A stretch of 64,000 bases of DNA from JBBECJ01 sp963763325 (GTDB lineage: Bacteria > Chloroflexota > Chloroflexia > Thermomicrobiales > CFX8), in assembly GCA_963763325.1 (NCBI GenBank), contig CAVXOL010000021.1:70797-134796 (forward strand). Direction: 5' to 3'. Of this stretch, positions 9,202-19,636 are shown piece by piece (position 1 is the stretch's first letter; every line of letters begins with the position of its first letter). The notes under the pieces were generated by a model. That model was not told the DNA's origin, did no database searches, and was given only the letters and a program-made list of their open reading frames with translations. The position numbers and the translations under genes are program-made.

Positions 9202-12200
9202 ATGGACGAGTTGACGTACGACGCCGCAGCAGACTCCGATCGAGCGCTCATCGTCGGACGGCAGCGCGAGCTGGAGCTGCTCCGACGCAGGTTGGCTGCG
9301 ATGTTGGCCGGTCGTGGAGGGGTCGTCCTGGTTGGTGGCGAAGCAGGGATCGGCAAGACGACGCTTGTCGAACTGCTCTGTCGCCAGGCCCTGGAGCGCG
9401 GGGCGCTGGTGCTGACCGGGCACTGCTACGACCTGACCGCGACACCCCCCTACGGGCCGTGGCTGGAGATCACCGACCACTATCAGGCTGGCCCAGGGTT
9501 GCCTGCATTGCCGGATGTCCTCAGGCGCGGCACGGACATCAGCGACCTCTCGAACCAGCTTGAGCTCTTCGATGTGACGCGTTCTTTCTTTGCTAGCATC
9601 AGCATCTCCCGGCCACTCGTACTGGTGCTGGAAGATCTGCACTGGTCCGATCCAGCCAGTCTGGATCTGCTGCGCTATCTGGCACGCCAGCTGGAACACC
9701 TGCCGATGCTGCTGGTCGTCACCTATCGGGAGAACGAGGTCACGATTCAGCATCCGCTCTATCCGTTGATCCCACTGATCGTCCGTGAAGCAGATACCGA
9801 GCGGATCGACCTCAGGCAGTTCGCTGACGCGGACGTGCGGGCATTGGTCGACGACAGGTATCGGCTGCCGGCGACAGACGCAGCAGGGCTCACGGCGTAT
9901 CTGGTCACGCATGCCGACGGCAACCCGCTCTACATCCGGGAAATGCTCAGGACGCTCGAAGAGGACGGATTCCTCCAACTCCAGGACGGCGGCGACTGGA
10001 CGATCGGCAGACTGGACCGTGGGATCGTTCCGCCGCTGATCCGACAGTTAATCGCTGGTCGGGCAGGCCAATTGAGCGAAGAGACGCGCGGACTTCTGGC
10101 CGTCGCGGCCGTGATCGGGCAGGAAGTAGCAATCGAGCTCTGGAGCGCGGTGACGGCTGCGGGCGATGCGGAATTACTGACGGCGATTGAGGAAGCGATC
10201 GCGGCCAATTTCGTCCGTGCCACGCCGGATGGGGCGAGCGTGCGCTTCGTCCATGCGCTGGTTCGCGAAGCGTTTTACGAGGGGATGCTACCGATCCGCA
10301 GGCGACGACTGCATCAGCAGGTTGCTGAGCAATTGGCTGCAACACGGCAGCCAAACCTCGATGCGGTCGCGGATCACTTCCAGCGCGCGGGCGATCCACG
10401 CGCGATCGAGTGGCTTCTCTCAGCCGGGGACCGGGCGTACCGGACCTACGCATGGCGGACGACGATCGACCGCTTCGATGCCGCGGCGCAGTTGATGGCG
10501 GACGACCCAGCTCGAGCGCAAGAGCGCGGCTGGCTGCTCTATCGGACGGGACGGATGCTGCGGATGTCCACACCGGCGGAAGGCGTGGAGCGCCTACAGG
10601 AGGCCGAGCGCATCGCGCGGGCAACCGGAGACGACGTGCTTGCTGCCTATGCGCTAGCTGACACTGGCCTCGTGCGCTGCTTCACTGGCGATATCCCACG
10701 CGGCATCCACGAGATGGCAGCCGGCGTTGCGGCGCTGGACGCGCTCCCCGCGGATCACCTCGGTCGTAACCCGTCGATCGCCATCTGGATCGCGGACGCA
10801 CTGCGCACAGACGAATCGAGATCGCCAGCGAATGCAAGCGTCGCCGGCGCATGTTCCTCACAACGCTCGACGCGCAACCCTCGCGCTATGGCAGGCGATC
10901 GTCGGACGACACGCCGAGGCGATCGCCAATGGCGAGACAAGCCTGCAGGAGGTTGCTGGCACGTCACACCTGACCGAGGTTGCAGCGGGATTGCTGGGCG
11001 ATGCGCACCACGCACTCGGTTTCGCCTATGCCGAACTGGGACGACGAGACGATGCCGATGATGCCTTCAACCAGGCACGCGAGGTCTATCGCAGCTTCGA
11101 CCACCATGAGCTCGTGTCCGGCTCTGCCACACACCACCTGTGGCTGGTTGTCTGTCCTTACTTCGCGACAGATCTCGCCAGGCGCAGATGGCTTGCTGCC
11201 GAAGCTGAAGCCGCGAGAGCACGAGGTCATGGAGCACTGGGCAGGCCGATCTCAGCCGCCTCATCAGGCACGCTGGCACTGATCTACCTTTCGGGCTGGT
11301 GGTCTGAAGCCAAGGAGATGATTGACGCGGGGCTTGAACAGACGAATGCAGGATTGCGCTCCTACGCCCTCTGTGCCCTTGGATACATCGCCTGGGGCCA
11401 GGGCGACTACGAGACAGCCTGGAAGCAAATTCGAGAGACACTCCCGGATGGATCGCGCACCGAGCCAGGCGGTCTCCCCTTCGGTCCGGCACTTGAACTG
11501 CAGCGCCTCGCTGTCAATCTCGCACTCGATCAAGGGGAACTGGATCATGCGCGAGCTTGGCTGGAGGCGCAGGATCGCTGGCTGGCATGGGGTGGCGCAG
11601 TTCGTCGGAAGGCAGATGCTCGACTGCTCTGGGGGCGTTATCACCGCGCGTGCGGCGACTCCGAAGCGGCTCGCCAGGATGCCTCCGACGCGCTACGCCT
11701 GGCCAGCGATCCGGACCAGCCGCTGGTACTGCTGGCGGCTCATCGCTTCATCGGTCTGCTCGACACCCGGGATGGCCGGTTCGCTGAGGCCGAGCGGCAC
11801 CTTCAGGAGGCGCTCGCCCTCGCGGACGCCTGCGCTGCGCCGTTTGAACGAGCCTTGACCCTTCTAGCTTTGGCTGAGCTTCGGGTTGCGACCGGGACGG
11901 TTGACGAGGCGCGTGTTCTGGCAGACGAGGTGCGTTCGGTCTGCGAACCACTTGGTGCGCGACCGACGCTCGCCCGGGTCGATGCACTGCTCGAACACGC
12001 TGGACAGCAAGCCGGTCGGCCACCCGGCCGGACTCAGCGATCGCGAGGTCGATGTCCTGCGCCTGATCGCCCAGGGGCTGACCGACGCCGAGGTTGCCGA
12101 GCAACTCTTCATCGCGCGGCGGACGGTCAACACGCACCTGACATCGATCTACACCAAACTCAATGTCAACTCTCGCGCTGCCGCGACGCGTTTCGCTGTC

Positions 12201-12218
12201 GAGCATGGCCTCACCTGA
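9202..12218 (+). CDS. MalT-like LuxR family regulator with AAA ATPase domain, two frameshifts
   Basis: About 1004 residues if repaired. Walker A GGEAGIGKTT (residues 45-54) and Walker B LVLVLEDLHWSD define an N-terminal STAND/AAA ATPase, followed by a long TPR-like helical sensor region and a C-terminal LuxR HTH (GLSDREVDVLRLIAQGLTDA, then RTVNTHLTSIYTKL). These proteins act as ligand- and ATP-dependent transcription activators. The frame changes at about 10815-10850 and again at about 12000-12040, each consistent with one inserted base. Start ATG 9202 is chosen because upstream sequence lacks family similarity. It lies divergent to peptidase E; its regulon cannot be deduced. Confidence 0.85.
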
Positions 12219-12364
12219 CGGCAACCTACGTTAGATAACGTACTCGCTCCCGATCGGCGCTCTCCGGAAAGACACGTCATCTACACGATGTGGCGTCGTC
12301 TGGAAATCCCTATTCTGCATCCATCGACAACGCACTGATGGACAACGGCGAAGGGAGCCAGACA

Positions 12365-12869
12365 ATGCAGGCAACAACCACCAACTCCCGGCAGTTCGGA
12401 TTCAACAAGTTCGGCACGACCATGATGGCCCTCGGCATCGCGGCAGGGATCGCGATCGGCGCGGCGGGTGGAGCGATCATCGACAACCTGCCATCCGTGC
12501 GGACAAGCGAGACAGCCGATCGTTCTCCCGAAGGCACACAGCAGCGTCAACCAGGGCGAGGGGATGCTCGCCGGTACCTCCGACGTCACGGCAGCCGTTC
12601 GCGCGTACACCGACGATCGACAGGGCGACGGTCTCCTCGGCGGTCACCTGGCCGTCTCCGCGCCGTTCGTCGCGCACCCGTCGCTCGGTCAGGGTGAGGG
12701 CATCATCGGCGGCCTCGGTAGCGCGGCAGTCCTGAGCCCGGCGGTCAAGGCATACGCTCAGGCCGGCATGGGCGAGGGCTGGGTTGCAGATGGTCGTCCA
12801 GCCTCGACGCGCAGCACGAACCTTTCAGACGGACAGGGCGAGGGCTGGGTTGGCAACGGCCAGCCGTAA
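12365..12869 (+). CDS. Membrane-anchored GQGEG-repeat protein, one frameshift
   Basis: I do not recognise a family. From ATG 12365 (ribosome site GGCGAAGGGAG) the protein starts with a short basic segment and one transmembrane helix (MMALGIAAGIAIGAAGGAII). After a one-base frameshift at about 12520-12545 the tail contains at least five copies of a GxGEGhhxG unit: QGEGMLAG, QGDGLLGG, QGEGIIGG, MGEGWVAD, QGEGWVGN, separated by about 20-35 residues. Repaired length is about 167 residues. A signal-anchor topology with the repeats outside the cytoplasm is inferred. A strong hairpin terminator follows at 12916, so it is a single-gene unit. Confidence 0.6.
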
Positions 12870-12915
12870 TCCAATCGACCTTCACCCCAATACGCACACA
12901 ACTCCTCCTTTCCCG

Positions 12916-12943
12916 CTGGCTACCGGCCCCATCCGGTAGCCAG
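12916..12943 (+). terminator. Rho-independent terminator
   Basis: Perfect 11-bp stem CTGGCTACCGG / CCGGTAGCCAG with a 6-base loop, followed by TTCTTTGTTGT. It closes the GQGEG-repeat gene and may also serve the converging nitroreductase gene. Confidence 0.8.
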
Positions 12944-12990
12944 TTCTTTGTTGTCTCCGGATGAGAGGCAGGCGTTCAGGTGCCGCTCGT

Positions 12991-13497
12991 TCAATCGATG
13001 TAGCGCGTCAGTTCCTCCAGCGGCTTGCGGTCGATGCGGGCGAGGATCGCATCGGGGTCGGTGGCGCGTGGGACCGGTTCGGCAGGGTAGCCGAGCGAGA
13101 GGATCGTCAGGATGTCGTGGTCTTTCTCGACGCCGAGGATGGCTTTGCAGTCGTCCTTGTTCACCGGCGTGTTCGGACAGGTGCCGACCCCTTGCGACCA
13201 GGCGGCCAGCATCAGGTTCTGCGCCATTCGGCCACCGTCCCAGGCTGACTGACCTTTGAGGACAACGGCGACGGCTGCGACACAGCCACGGACGTTGTCA
13301 GGCGCGGCGACGGTTTCGGCCAGCCGAGCCAGCGTCTCACGATTGCGGACGACGACCATCTCCCACAGTTGCCGGTTACGGGCGCTGCCGGTCGCGCGGC
13401 CGGCGTGCAGGATCTTCGTCAGGACATCGTCGGGGATCGGCTGGTCCGTGTACTTGCGCACATCGCGCTTGCTGATGATGTTCAGGTATGCGTCCAC
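12991..13497 (-). CDS. Nitroreductase family protein
   Basis: A 168-residue flavoprotein of the FMN-dependent nitroreductase fold. The N-terminal ISKRDVRKYTDQPIPDDVL motif, NRQLWEMVVV, and AAWSQGVGTCPNTPVN followed by ILSLGYPAEPVPRA are characteristic. Members reduce nitro groups, quinones or act as dehalogenases with NAD(P)H in the cytosol. It converges with the GQGEG-repeat gene and is divergent from the M24 gene at 13636. The short length resembles the compact oxidoreductases of this superfamily; the substrate is unknown. Confidence 0.88.
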   Translation of the reverse strand: MDAYLNIISKRDVRKYTDQPIPDDVLTKILHAGRATGSARNRQLWEMVVVRNRETLARLAETVAAPDNVRGCVAAVAVVLKGQSAWDGGRMAQNLMLAAWSQGVGTCPNTPVNKDDCKAILGVEKDHDILTILSLGYPAEPVPRATDPDAILARIDRKPLEELTRYID

Positions 13498-13635
13498 GCT
13501 TGGCCACCCTTCATGTCATGTGTCACTCCAGCTTGCCCGGACAGGATAGCGGATGTCTCCGTTCGGGCTGTCGGATCACTTGCAGGTTGACATCCGGCGG
13601 TAGCGCCTGCATACAGGCAGTAGATTCCCCGGACG

Positions 13636-15063
13636 GTGGCGAGAGCGATGGACAGGAGCAGCCAGGTGGCAGGACGACAGGCGGAATTGACGGAGATGGC
13701 GTTGCCCGAGTTCGGGTTGCCGGTCGTTGAGCCAGTGATTCCGGCGGCGATGTATGAGGCACGGATCGAGCGGGCGCGCGAGCGGGCGAATGCCGCCGGG
13801 TTCGACGCGCTGGTGATCTACGGCGACCGCGAGCACTTCGCCAACCTGGCTTATCTGACCGGCTACGACCCGCGCTTCGAGGAGGCGCTGCTGATCCTGT
13901 GCGCGGGACCGGAAGCCAACGCTGTTCGTCGGCAACGAGGGGCTGGTCTACTCGGCCGTCTCGCCGGTCGATCTGGAGCGGGTGCTGTATCAGACGTTCT
14001 CGTTGCCCGGCCAGCCGCGAGACACCAGCGAGCCGCTGGCCAACCTGCTGGCCGACCGCCGGGCTTGGTGGCGCGGGACAGGTGGTTGGCGTGGCCGGCT
14101 GGAAGTATTTCGAGCCGTCCGAAGCCGACGAGGCCGAGTACTGGATCGACGCGCCGGCCTTCATCGTCGATCGGATGCGCTCGACTGGGCTGCGAGGTGC
14201 GCAACGCCAACCGGCTGCTGATGGACCCCGCCAACGGGTTGCGGGCGATCAACGAGGTCGAGCAACTGGCGCGCTTCGAGTTCGCGACGACGCATTCGTC
14301 GCAGTTCGTGCGCAACGCGATCTGGGGCGTCCGGCCCGGCATGTCGGAACTGGACGCCGTCCCGCTGATGCGGCTCAACGGGCTGCCCTTCTCCGACCAC
14401 CCGATCCTCGTCGCCGGGCGCGAGCGGACCGAGATGTTCATCCCCTCACCGTCCGCCTACGTCCTGAAAGAAGGCGACCCGATCTTCGCCGCTGTCGGTG
14501 TCTGGGGCGGCAACACGGCGAGGGCCGGGTTTCTCGTCCACGACGAGCGCGGACTGGCGACCGGGCATCCGCGATTATGTCGATCGACTCGTCGCGCCGT
14601 ATTACGGCGCGATTGCGGAGTGGTACGAGACGGTCGGGATCGGCGTGACCGGTGGCGAGCTCTGGGAGGTGATCAACCGGCATCTCGGCGATCCGTTCTT
14701 CGGCGTCGGGCTGAATCCGGGCCACCTGATCCACCTCGACGAGTGGCTCTCGTCGCCGATCTTCGAGGGCAGCACGATCCCGCTCCAGTCGGGGATGGCG
14801 ATCCAGGTCGATGTGATCCCGATGACGCACAGCGAGTACTACTCGACCAACATCGAGGACGGCATCGCGCTGGCCGACGACGCGACCCGCGCCGAGTTCG
14901 CCACGCGGTATCCCGAAGCGTGGTCGCGGATCGAAGCCCGCCGTGCGTTCATGCAGGAGGCGCTTGGCATCCGCCTCAAGCCGGAGGTGCTGCCGTTCTC
15001 GAACATGCCTGCCTACCTGCCGCCGTACTGGTTTCGCCGGAGCGGGCGATGCGGGTGGGGTGA
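13636..15063 (+). pseudogene. M24 family (Xaa-Pro peptidase/creatinase-like) protein, five frameshifts
   Basis: Pieces in all three plus frames form one creatinase/aminopeptidase P-like protein of about 474 residues: ALVIYGDREHFANLAYLTGY (frame 1), LFVGNEGLVYSAVSPVDLER (frame 2), QVVGVAGWKYFEPSEADEAE (frame 3), LARFEFATTHSSQFVRNAIW (frame 1), and YVDRLVAPYYGAIAEWYETV with LNPGHLIHLDEW (frame 2). Shifts fall near 13918, 14060, 14190 and 14560, the last three clearly one extra base; a fifth near 15035 restores the end SPERAMRVG. Strong conservation between shifts argues for sequencing errors. The true start may be 13636, 13648 or 13696. The canonical five metal ligands were not all confirmed by eye. 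Confidence 0.75.
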
Positions 15064-15496
15064 GGCTGGGACGATTGTGGTGGTCTCTACTCATTCGAGC
15101 GGTTTGAGGGCGGAAATGTGTGCCAGGGTGGTCGCTGTGGGTTCGTGTGGTCCGTGGCAGGGTTGAGTCGAGGGCTCAAGGTGCTCAAGGTGCTCATGTG
15201 GTTCATGTAGCTCAAGTGGCTCAAGTTCATTGGATGAGCCAGTTGGAATGAGCGGGTAAGGCTGCCAAGGTTGCCAACGTGTGTGGACAGGCATGGTCAA
15301 GTGGACCAAGGAGGCCAAGGGGGCCAGGAAGTTCAGTGGTCGGGTTGGCCTGGTCGACTGTTAAAGGCGGTAAAGAAGCAAAGGCGTTCATCATTGGTGT
15401 GTGAGCGCCTTTGAGGGATCCGGCGGGGAGCAGGGCGAGGCTGTGGCCATCGCCCTACCGGTGAGCGTGTAGAGCGAGTGCCGCGTGCCATAGCCC
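15064..15496. repeat. Non-coding low-complexity spacer with degenerate 9-bp repeats (family G)
   Basis: No convincing gene. Bases 15172-15235 are degenerate tandem copies of GTGCTCAAG/CTCAAGTGG, and 15261-15330 are copies of a CCAAGG word. Open frames across it are compositional artefacts of the repeats. Confidence 0.6.
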
Positions 15497-16137
15497 TCAG
15501 CCGGTCAGCGGGAGGCCACACTCGGGGCAGAATTTGGTGCTGGCGCGGGCTTCGGTGCCGCAGCCGGTGCAGGTGGTCTTCGGGGCGAGTGAGGTGCCGC
15601 ATTCGGGGCAGAACTTGGCGCCGCCGGTCTCGGCCATGCAGGACGGGCAGCGGGCGACGACGGAGTGGGTGACGTCGATGCCGGTGGTGAGGTCAACGGT
15701 GGTGAGCTTGTCCTGCAGTTGGCGGAAGCGTTCGTCAGCCTGGAGGGCGCCGAGCTCCTGCTCGAGCTTGGGGAGCAAGCGGTGCAGAGGCCGGCCTGCT
15801 CGTTCCAGCAGACGTCGCGGCAGACCCAGTTGCCGCAGCGGTGGCACTGGTGGAAGTACGGGCGCATCTCCTCGACGGCCTTCCTGAGGGCGGCGTCGCG
15901 GCCAGCGCCACGTGCCATGTCAGCCATCTCCTCGACGGTCGATGCGCCGCGTCCGAAGGCGCCGGCGAAGAGGCCGCTGGCGGCGCGGAGCAGCCCGCCA
16001 CCCATCCCGGCAGCGGATTTCTGGGAGCTGCTGCTGTAGCCGTTGCCGCAGCGCTCGCAGTCGAACTCGAACTGGTAGCCGTACTCGGTCGATTTGTCCT
16101 GGTAGTTATCGGTAAATGGGATCATCCCGGTCGTCAT
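15497..16137 (-). CDS. Zinc-ribbon protein, one frameshift
   Basis: Starts at ATG 16137 behind GAGGGATGG. The N-terminal part has a CERCGNGYSS half-ribbon, a Gly-rich stretch, CHRCGNWVCRDVCWNEQ and CTAC; then, after a frameshift near 15775, a coiled segment (LEQELGALQADERFRQLQDK) and two double zinc ribbons, CPSCMAETGGAKFCPECG and CTGCGTEARASTKFCPECG. The shift is explained by one missing C in a run of C. Repaired length is about 213 residues. Such zinc-ribbon proteins usually mediate protein or nucleic-acid contacts; no specific function can be given. Confidence 0.75.
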
Positions 16138-16581
16138 CGTCCATCCCTCATGGTTACGAACCGCACATCGTCTGGAGGATAGAGGAATGGGTATTGGGGC
16201 GCATTGACCGTCGTGTCGATTTGTGTCCTGTCCGGATGGACAGCTATCTGTCGCGAGAGGCGAACTACCAGCGTTGAACCGTCTCAGAGAACAGCACCCC
16301 GTGGATGGTCATCCTGAATCGCAGTGAAGGATCGCCTGGCGATGGCTTCAGGTACGGTCGGGGCGGATCAAGCGTGCTCTACATATCATCGCACCGTTGC
16401 TTTGGACGTTGAGCGATCCTTCACTGCGGTTCAGGATGACCATCCACGGGGTGCTGTTCTCTGTGGTGATGTATGGGTGGGATAGGTGTCATATGTTGTA
16501 ATCGGCGTACAATTGCAGCATCGGTTGATGTTATGTCTGACGGCCGGGCCAGTGGTGGCGGCTGGCTGAAGGGGTGCATTC
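16138..16581. other. Intergenic region holding palindromic repeat A1
   Basis: No gene seen. The main content is the 177-base inverted-repeat element at 16286-16462. The sequence just before 16582 should carry the promoter of the DUF6159 gene, but no clear -35/-10 pair was found. Confidence 0.5.
16286..16462. repeat. Inverted-repeat element, family A copy 1
   Basis: Arms of 49 bp (16286-16334 and 16414-16462) match with one mismatch across a 79-base centre. The arm core is CAGCACCCCGTGGATGGTCA followed by TCCTGAA(T/C)CGCAGTGAAGGATCG. The same arm recurs at 26641 and 42988. Confidence 0.85.
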
Positions 16582-17445
16582 ATGGAGCGGATTCGGCGTA
16601 GCTGGGAGCTTGGCAAGGCGAGCTGGTCGATCATGACGCGAACCCGCAACTGCTCCTGTTTCCGACTGATCGCGGCGATCGCGCTGCTGATCTCGTCGGC
16701 GACGATTGGTGGCATCGGCTGGGGCGTGATCTACGCGATGGGGCTGGATCTCTCGTCCGAGAGTCAACCAACAACGTGCCGGGCGTCGATCATCCTCGCT
16801 CTGATCAGCCTGGCCGGGTCGATCGTGACGATCTATTTCAATACGGCGTTGACCGGCGCCGTTCTGCGGCAGATCGATGGACAGACGGCGACGTTGAGCG
16901 ACGGGTTGCAGGTGGCGAACTCGCGCAAGCAGGCGATTGTCGGCTGGGCGCTGCTGGTGGCAACGGTCGGACTGCTGCTGGCCGTTATTCGCGACAAGGG
17001 CGGCGTTGCCGGTCGGGTGGTCGCGATGATCGGTGATATCGCCTGGACGCTGGCGACCTTCTTCGTCGTTCCGGTCCTGGCGACCCACAACATCGGCCCG
17101 ATCGACGCGCTGAAGGAGAGCGGACGACTCTTCAAGCGCACGTGGGGTGAGCAGGTGGTCGGCAACGCCGGGATCGGCCTGTTCGCGTTCATCATCGGGC
17201 TGCCGTTGGTGCTCGGCGCGATCGTCGTCGCTGGGCTTGGCTTCGCGACCGGCTTGATGCCAGTCATCGTCGTGACGCTGATTGTCGCAGGGCTGCTGAT
17301 CGGGCTGGCGGTCGCGATTGGCTCGACACTGAGCGGGATCTACCGGACGGTGCTGTATCGCTGGGCGACGAGTGGCGAGGTCGCCGAAGGATTTCCGCAG
17401 GAGGCCGTCCGCGGTGCGTTCGCGCCGAAGGGCGGGAGTATTTAG
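16582..17445 (+). CDS. DUF6159-like multi-pass membrane protein
   Basis: A 287-residue integral membrane protein. After a short basic N-terminus (RRSWELGKASWSIM) there are about six hydrophobic helices, including FRLIAAIALLISS, ASIILALISLAGSIVTIYF, WTLATFFVVPVLA and paired C-terminal helices LFAFIIGLPLVLGAIVVAGL and VIVVTLIVAGLLIGLAVAI. The IDALKESGRLFKRTWGEQVVGN segment between helices and RTVLYRWATSGEVAEGF near the end are typical of DUF6159. The molecular role of the family is unknown. It is followed closely by the MBL hydrolase gene with repeat C1 between them. Confidence 0.8.
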   Translation: MERIRRSWELGKASWSIMTRTRNCSCFRLIAAIALLISSATIGGIGWGVIYAMGLDLSSESQPTTCRASIILALISLAGSIVTIYFNTALTGAVLRQIDGQTATLSDGLQVANSRKQAIVGWALLVATVGLLLAVIRDKGGVAGRVVAMIGDIAWTLATFFVVPVLATHNIGPIDALKESGRLFKRTWGEQVVGNAGIGLFAFIIGLPLVLGAIVVAGLGFATGLMPVIVVTLIVAGLLIGLAVAIGSTLSGIYRTVLYRWATSGEVAEGFPQEAVRGAFAPKGGSI

Positions 17446-17448
17446 CGG

Positions 17449-17537
17449 CGGGAATCGGGAATCGAAATTCGGGGGGTGGTTAGAGCCGATGTCCTCAACG
17501 ACAGAATCATCGTTCCAGTCTCGATTCCCGATTCCCG
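17449..17537. repeat. Inverted repeat, family C copy 1
   Basis: CGGGAATCGGGAATCGA (17449-17465) is perfectly inverted at 17521-17537. Each arm contains two copies of the 7-base word GGGAATC. Confidence 0.8.
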
Positions 17538-17565
17538 AACAGACGGCCCAGGATGGAGAAACACC

Positions 17566-18417
17566 GTGTCAGTCCGAGCAACGGTCCTCTGCGAAAATTC
17601 AGTCTATGGGATGGGTGACGCCGTCGCTGAGCATGGCTGGTCGGTCTGGCTGGAGACTGACGCCGGTCCATTCCTGTTCGATACCGGGCGTGGCCACGGA
17701 TTGTTGAACAACGCGCGTGTCTTCGACATCCCGCTCGAAGACGCCCATGGAATCATGATCAGCCACCACCATAACGATCACACTGGCGGGCTGCGCGACA
17801 CAGTCCGCACAATGGTCAAGCGCTCGGGACGATCCAGCATTCCGATTTATGCCCATCCCGACCTGTTCAAGGACAGTTTTACCGACTTCCACGGCGAGAT
17901 CGGATTCAGCGGTGTCCCACACAAGCGCAGTGCTCTGGAAACCGCGGGCGCTGAGTTCCTGCTCGACGCCGGTTGGAGAGAGATCGCGACAGGTATCTCG
18001 ATGACTGGCGAAGTGCCTCGACGGACGACGTACGAATTCGGGGATCAGTTTCTGAAACACCGCAACGAATCGGGCGATCTGGTTGTCGATCCAGTCCGCG
18101 ACGACCAGACGGTCGTCATCGACACACCGGACGGGCTGTTTGTCGTCCTCGGTTGCTCGCATGCGGGACTGATCAACATCCTGACCTACATCCGCGATCA
18201 GACCGGCAAGAGCCGCTTCCACACCGTCATGGGCGGCACGCATCTTGGCCCGGTCGGCGAGGAGCAGGTCGAACGGACGATCGAGGCACTGCACGAGTTC
18301 GATATCCAGCGGATCGGCGTCTCGCATTGTACTGGGCCGAAGGTGGCCGCCAGGATCGCGCACGAGTTCGGAGAGCGCTTCTTCTTCTGCAGCGTCGGGA
18401 CGGTTGCGGAAACCTAG
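17566..18417 (+). CDS. MBL-fold metallo-hydrolase
   Basis: A 283-residue metallo-beta-lactamase-fold enzyme of the DHPS-like group. GTG at 17566 (VSVRATVLCENSVYG) is chosen because GGATGGAG lies at the right distance and the open frame further upstream runs through repeat C1. Metal-binding motif HHHNDHTGG, later ligands in LGCSHAGLINIL and MGGTHLGP, and the C-terminal GVSHCTG are visible. These enzymes bind two Zn or Fe ions and hydrolyse esters, phosphoesters or related bonds; the substrate is not known. It ends 216 bases before the DinB gene. Confidence 0.87.
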   Translation: MSVRATVLCENSVYGMGDAVAEHGWSVWLETDAGPFLFDTGRGHGLLNNARVFDIPLEDAHGIMISHHHNDHTGGLRDTVRTMVKRSGRSSIPIYAHPDLFKDSFTDFHGEIGFSGVPHKRSALETAGAEFLLDAGWREIATGISMTGEVPRRTTYEFGDQFLKHRNESGDLVVDPVRDDQTVVIDTPDGLFVVLGCSHAGLINILTYIRDQTGKSRFHTVMGGTHLGPVGEEQVERTIEALHEFDIQRIGVSHCTGPKVAARIAHEFGERFFFCSVGTVAET

Positions 18418-18528
18418 CCCCAGATCGACTCAAGCAAGGACCGCAGATCCGGCGCTCGTGTGTTACCGGCGACGAGTCGAATGACCGTGCCTGCTTGGCA
18501 AACTCGGCACTCTCCGCTATGCTGTACC

Positions 18529-18552
18529 CGAACGCATGTTCGCTGTACGTAC
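18529..18552. promoter_or_regulatory. LexA/DinR-like box beside a TGTACGTAC motif
   Basis: CGAACGCATGTTCG (18529-18542) is a perfect 14-bp palindrome matching the Gram-positive SOS box pattern CGAAC-N4-GTTCG. TGTACGTAC follows at 18544-18552. The site is about 90 bases upstream of the DinB gene at 18634. Confidence 0.5.
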
Positions 18553-18633
18553 GGCTGGTGATGTATGCGAGTGGCTGCTGGGCAAGACACGGTTTGACGT
18601 GTCGGTGACGAGCACTCTGGTTGGAGGATTTCG

Positions 18634-19578
18634 ATGGATCTGGTCGATCGGATGCTGGGGCACGACCACTGGGCGACGACGCAACTGCTGGAGGTGTGCC
18701 GAGAGCTGACCGATGCACAGATCGATCAGCCGTTCGATATCGGACATCAGACGCTGCGCGAGACGTTCGATCACCTGATCTACAACATCGGGTTCTGGAC
18801 CTCGGTGATGGCTGGAGGAGAGCGCGACTCGCCTCGGGCCGAACAGCAATACGACCGGTCGATACCCGGGCTGATCGAGCGTTACGAGGCCAAGCATGCA
18901 TCGTTCGCGGCCACCGCGCGTGCGGCGCGTGACGAGCAGCGGTTGAGTGACACCTGCGTCGACCACTTCGGCGGCACGCCGACCCTGGGTGGCTTGATCC
19001 TCCACGTCACGCTCCACAACGCGGAGCACCGCAGCGAGGTGCTGCACATCCTCCAGCGCCTCGGAGTGCCCAACCTGCCTGAAATCGACTTCGCGCTCTG
19101 GGACCAGACGGTGCAAATCGCACTCAAACGGATTCAGGAGGAGCGCGAATCATGGCACGCGCTGCTGGCCGAGGTCGGCGAGGATCGCATGGAGGAGCCG
19201 GGGCCGATGGGCGAGTGGACCTTCAAGGATCTGGCCGGGCATCTGCTCGGCTGGCGCGAGCGGACGATCGCGCGGATCGAGGCTGGGCCGGGCGGCAATC
19301 CTCCAACCCCATGGCCGGCGACACTTGAGAGCGACGACGAGATCAACGACTGGATCTACGAGCAGCACCGCGATCGACCGCTGCGCGATGTCCTGGCTGA
19401 CATGGATCAGTCGTATGAGCGCCTCGCCAACGCCATCGAGCGGGTGCCGGAAGGAGATCTGACCGTGCCAGGCCGCTTCGAGTGGGCGGGAGACGCGCGG
19501 CTCTTCGAGGCTGACTTCTCCGGCCACCTGCGCGAGGAGCACGAGCCATCGATCCGTGCCTGGCTGCAGTCACGCTGA
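18634..19578 (+). CDS. Two-domain DinB / ClbS-DfsB-like protein
   Basis: A 314-residue protein with two four-helix-bundle domains. Residues 1-150 are DinB-like: MLGHDHWATTQLLEVC, then TFDHLIYNIGFW and the metal-ligand HVTLHNAEHRSEVLH segment. Residues 155-314 resemble the ClbS/DfsB (DUF1706) branch: WTFKDLAGHLLGWRERTI and FSGHLREEHEPSIRAWL. DinB-superfamily proteins are metal-dependent, many acting as thiol S-transferases; ClbS is a cyclopropane hydrolase. GGAGG at 18622 supports ATG 18634. An SOS-box-like palindrome upstream fits DNA-damage control. It heads a run of DinB-type genes. Confidence 0.82.
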   Translation: MDLVDRMLGHDHWATTQLLEVCRELTDAQIDQPFDIGHQTLRETFDHLIYNIGFWTSVMAGGERDSPRAEQQYDRSIPGLIERYEAKHASFAATARAARDEQRLSDTCVDHFGGTPTLGGLILHVTLHNAEHRSEVLHILQRLGVPNLPEIDFALWDQTVQIALKRIQEERESWHALLAEVGEDRMEEPGPMGEWTFKDLAGHLLGWRERTIARIEAGPGGNPPTPWPATLESDDEINDWIYEQHRDRPLRDVLADMDQSYERLANAIERVPEGDLTVPGRFEWAGDARLFEADFSGHLREEHEPSIRAWLQSR

Positions 19579-19636
19579 TCCGTCGAGATGACGAAAGGAT
19601 CGCCGCCGATTGGCTTGTTGAAGGGACGATGCACCA

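Noticed and set aside
15172..15235. Family G repeats as a coding or protein-binding array
   Set aside because: The units are degenerate with no inverted partner and no consistent phase; described only as low complexity.
15091..15318. Minus-strand frame rich in HEPLE/LEH words
   Set aside because: It is translation of the degenerate 9-bp repeats of family G, not a protein.
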